Positions 6,142 to 7,504 of a stretch of DNA of 7,504 bases are shown one piece after another. A program made the translations under genes and the position numbers. Numbering within the stretch: position 1 is the stretch's first letter; each line of letters begins with the position of its first letter. Source of the stretch: Clostridia bacterium (GTDB lineage: Bacteria; Bacillota; Clostridia; Christensenellales; Aristaeellaceae); assembly GCA_017469605.1 (NCBI GenBank), contig JAFUGB010000138.1, positions 1 through 7,504 on the forward strand. The letters are read 5' to 3'. A model generated the notes under the pieces. The model was not told the origin of the DNA. It ran no database searches and saw only the letters and a program-made list of their open reading frames with translations.

Positions 6142-7050
6142 TCACTGGCGCAGGCGCGGGTCCAGCGCGTTGCGCAGGCCGTCGCCCAGCAGGTTAAAGG
6201 CCATTACGATCACGCACAGCACAACGCAGGGCCAGATCAGCTGATAGGGATAAAAATCCAGCGTTTGCTGCCCCTGGGCAATGAGCACGCCCAGGCTGAT
6301 TTCCGGAGCGGTCAGGCCAATGCCCAGAAAGCTGAGGCCGGCCTCGGTAAAAATGAACGAAGGAATGGACGTGGAAGCGTCCAGCAGCAGGATGGACAGC
6401 ATATTGGGTACGTAGTGCTTAAGGATAATGCGCATGGGGCCGGCGCCCAGCACCTCGGCAGCGTATACATATTCGGTTTCCCGCAGCTGTTTGATCATGC
6501 CGCGCACCTGCCGGGCGGTGGAGCACCAGGCTGTGATGCTCAGGGCGATGAGCAGGGCAAAGAGGTTGTTGCCGAATACCATCATGATCAGGATGGTCAC
6601 CAGCAGGTCGGGCACCGAGTTGATGATCTCGATGGCACGCATCATCACATCGTCCACCCAGCCGCCGAAATGGGACATCACCGCGCCGTATACCGTGCCC
6701 ACCACCATTTTGAGCAGCGTAGCCACCAGGGCAATGAGGATGGAAGCCCGGGCGCCCACCCACACACGGGCGAACAGATCGCGGCCCAGGTTGTCTGTGC
6801 CAAACCAGTGCCCGGCCGTTGGCGCTTTGTTTTTCAGGCGGATGTTCATGGAAATATAATCGTAGCCGTGGATCAGCGGCCCAACCGCGCAAAGCACAGC
6901 CATGATCACCAGCACGGCCAGCGACACCATGGCCACCGGATTTTTGCGCAGCCGCCGCCAGGCGTCCTGCCAATAGGAAATGGTGGGCCTGTCAATGCGG
7001 TTGGCCTCGTCCAGGGTAAAGCCGCGGATCACAAATTTTTGCTTATCCAT
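6142..7050 (-). CDS. oppC: Oligopeptide ABC transporter permease OppC
   Basis: This 302-residue inner-membrane permease is one half of the translocation channel. The cytoplasmic N-terminus leads into WRRLRKNPVAMVSLAVL, typical of OppC/DppC, and a first transmembrane helix (about 38-60). After an external segment comes HWFGTDNLGRDLFARVWVG (81-99), the hallmark GTD-GRD motif of this subfamily. Several more helices span about 100-180, followed by the cytoplasmic coupling (EAA) loop YVYAAEVLGAGPMRIILKH (194-212) that docks onto the ATPases. The protein ends with a last helix (about 270-290) and the conserved GDGLRNALDPRLR. The start at 7050-7048 has GGAGGG (7062-7057) six bases upstream, immediately after the oppB stop codon. 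Gene order B-C-D-F and the length are standard. The alternative names DppC or AppC are possible. Confidence 0.95.
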   Translation of the reverse strand: MDKQKFVIRGFTLDEANRIDRPTISYWQDAWRRLRKNPVAMVSLAVLVIMAVLCAVGPLIHGYDYISMNIRLKNKAPTAGHWFGTDNLGRDLFARVWVGARASILIALVATLLKMVVGTVYGAVMSHFGGWVDDVMMRAIEIINSVPDLLVTILIMMVFGNNLFALLIALSITAWCSTARQVRGMIKQLRETEYVYAAEVLGAGPMRIILKHYVPNMLSILLLDASTSIPSFIFTEAGLSFLGIGLTAPEISLGVLIAQGQQTLDFYPYQLIWPCVVLCVIVMAFNLLGDGLRNALDPRLRQ

Positions 7051-7062
7051 CGCTTTCCCTCC

Positions 7063-7428
7063 TTACGCCTTGGCCGCGCCGGGCATGCGAATGCGCGGAT
7101 CCACCAGCGAATACAGCACATCGGTGATGAACAGCACCACCACATACAGAAGCGCCAGCAGCACGGTTTCGCCCAGCACGATGGAAAGGTCCTGGTTGTT
7201 CACCGCCGTCACATAATACTGGCCAATGCCGGGAATGGAAAAAATGCTTTCAATGAAGAAGGAGCCCGTGATGCACATGGCCACCGACATGGGCAGCCGC
7301 GTCATCACCGGGATAAAGGAATTGCGCAGGATATGCCGCCGGATGATCTGGCTGAGCCCGGCCTGGCTGAGCCCCAGTTCCCTGGCCAGGTCTGCCAGTG
7401 TTCGGGCAGCAGAGCAGCGCAGCTTGAC
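7063..7428 (-). CDS. oppB: Oligopeptide ABC transporter permease OppB, C-terminal fragment (5' end lost)
   Basis: Only about the last 120 residues of a roughly 300-residue permease are readable; the coordinates give the open frame back to the in-frame TAA at 7431-7429. Secure similarity covers IIRRHILRNSFIPV, the end of the coupling loop, then ITGSFFIESIFSIPGIGQYY, a final helix and the terminal DVLYSLVDPRIRM, all hallmarks of OppB/DppB. Upstream of that the loop reads LARELGLSQAGLSQ, which has the wrong spacing for the family: RH falls 12-13 residues after the first G, where 9-10 is normal. Still further upstream the protein no longer resembles a permease. No transmembrane segments 1-4, GTG/ATG start with ribosome binding site, or N-terminal motif exists in the window. 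GTG at 7308-7306 could be called as a start but lies in mid-domain. It is either a truncated pseudogene or an intact gene cut by a sequence chimera. Confidence 0.85.
   Translation of the reverse strand, partial: VKLRCSAARTLADLARELGLSQAGLSQIIRRHILRNSFIPVMTRLPMSVAMCITGSFFIESIFSIPGIGQYYVTAVNNQDLSIVLGETVLLALLYVVVLFITDVLYSLVDPRIRMPGAAKA
7348..7374. repeat. 12-bp direct repeat (15-bp period) inside the oppB coupling loop
   Basis: CTGGCTGAGCCC occurs at 7348-7359 and again at 7363-7374, a period of 15 bp. On the coding strand this gives the duplicated peptide GLSQ/AGLSQ. A short in-frame tandem duplication would explain part of the abnormal loop length in OppB. The repeat is also where permease similarity begins to fail, so it may mark the recombination or misassembly point. 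Confidence 0.6.
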
Positions 7429-7503
7429 TTAATCCATGACAAGGGAAATCACGTCATCCTCTGGATTTGAGGCAAGGATCCCGTTGAGATGGGCAAAGAG
7501 CGC
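7429..7503 (-). other. Possible C-terminal end of an unrelated protein at the window edge
   Basis: Reading the minus strand from the window edge, an open frame runs 24 residues (begins ALFAHLNGIL, ends DDVISLVMD) to TAA at 7431-7429. The peptide has no permease character; it is soluble-looking with an acidic patch, which is compatible with a real C-terminus. It is in the same frame as the OppB fragment but separated from it by the stop. By eye its GC content is nearer 50% than the rest of the window. It is too short to identify, and chance openness over 25 codons is quite possible. Confidence 0.25.
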
Positions 7504-7504
7504 T

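Noticed and set aside
7063..7308. OppB as a complete small 81-residue protein starting at GTG 7308-7306
   Set aside because: The start would fall in the middle of the conserved permease domain and lacks a convincing ribosome binding site; the permease reading clearly continues upstream.
6100..7470. A 456-codon plus-strand open frame antisense to oppC/oppD/oppB
   Set aside because: The translation is rich in His, Gln, Gly and Ala with no recognisable domain, and it is antisense to well-conserved permease genes. Such frames are a by-product of GC-rich codon usage.
1..7504. CRISPR arrays, tRNA/rRNA genes, toxin-antitoxin pairs, phage or complete insertion-sequence elements
   Set aside because: I looked on both strands and saw no regularly spaced repeats, cloverleaf-like or rRNA-like sequence, transposase motifs or other supporting genes.

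Overview
The window looks like a piece of a high-GC (about 60% by eye) Firmicutes/Clostridia-type chromosome, probably from a gut or other anaerobic metagenome. This is inferred from strong AGGAGG-type ribosome binding sites, a sigma-A-like promoter, tightly packed operons and the protein families present; no marker gene fixes the taxon. Every gene I accept lies on the minus strand, so transcription runs from high to low coordinates. The many long plus-strand open frames are GC-driven shadows.

Region 1 (7504 to about 3666) is the end of an oligopeptide/dipeptide ABC importer operon. In order of transcription it holds the C-terminal part of permease OppB, permease OppC, ATPases OppD and OppF, and a 116-residue three-helix membrane protein of unknown function. 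Spacing is 12 nt or less or overlapping throughout, and the unit ends in a long-stemmed Rho-independent terminator (3728-3666). No substrate-binding protein lies in the window. OppB is broken at its N-terminal side: permease similarity fades near 7345-7400, an in-frame stop sits at 7431-7429, and the last ~100 bases look different in composition and reading. This is either a genuine rearrangement or a chimeric sequence end.

Region 2 (about 3617 to 1) is a separate operon with a clear promoter (TTGCAT-17 nt-TATACT with extended -10) at 3617-3589. It encodes a membrane-anchored degenerate FHA-domain protein, a SEDS glycosyltransferase (RodA/FtsW family) and a class B penicillin-binding transpeptidase. 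The three genes overlap by 4 nt (ATGA) at both junctions. SEDS and class B PBP form the usual peptidoglycan polymerase/crosslinker pair, and the FHA protein in front recalls the actinobacterial fhaB-pstP-rodA-pbpA-pknA-pknB cluster, here without a kinase or phosphatase in view.

I see no RNA genes, CRISPR array, complete insertion sequence or obviously new multi-gene system. The best leads are the FHA-SEDS-PBP cassette with its apparently non-canonical FHA domain, the OppB breakpoint, the cysteine-rich C-terminus of OppD and the operon-linked small membrane protein.
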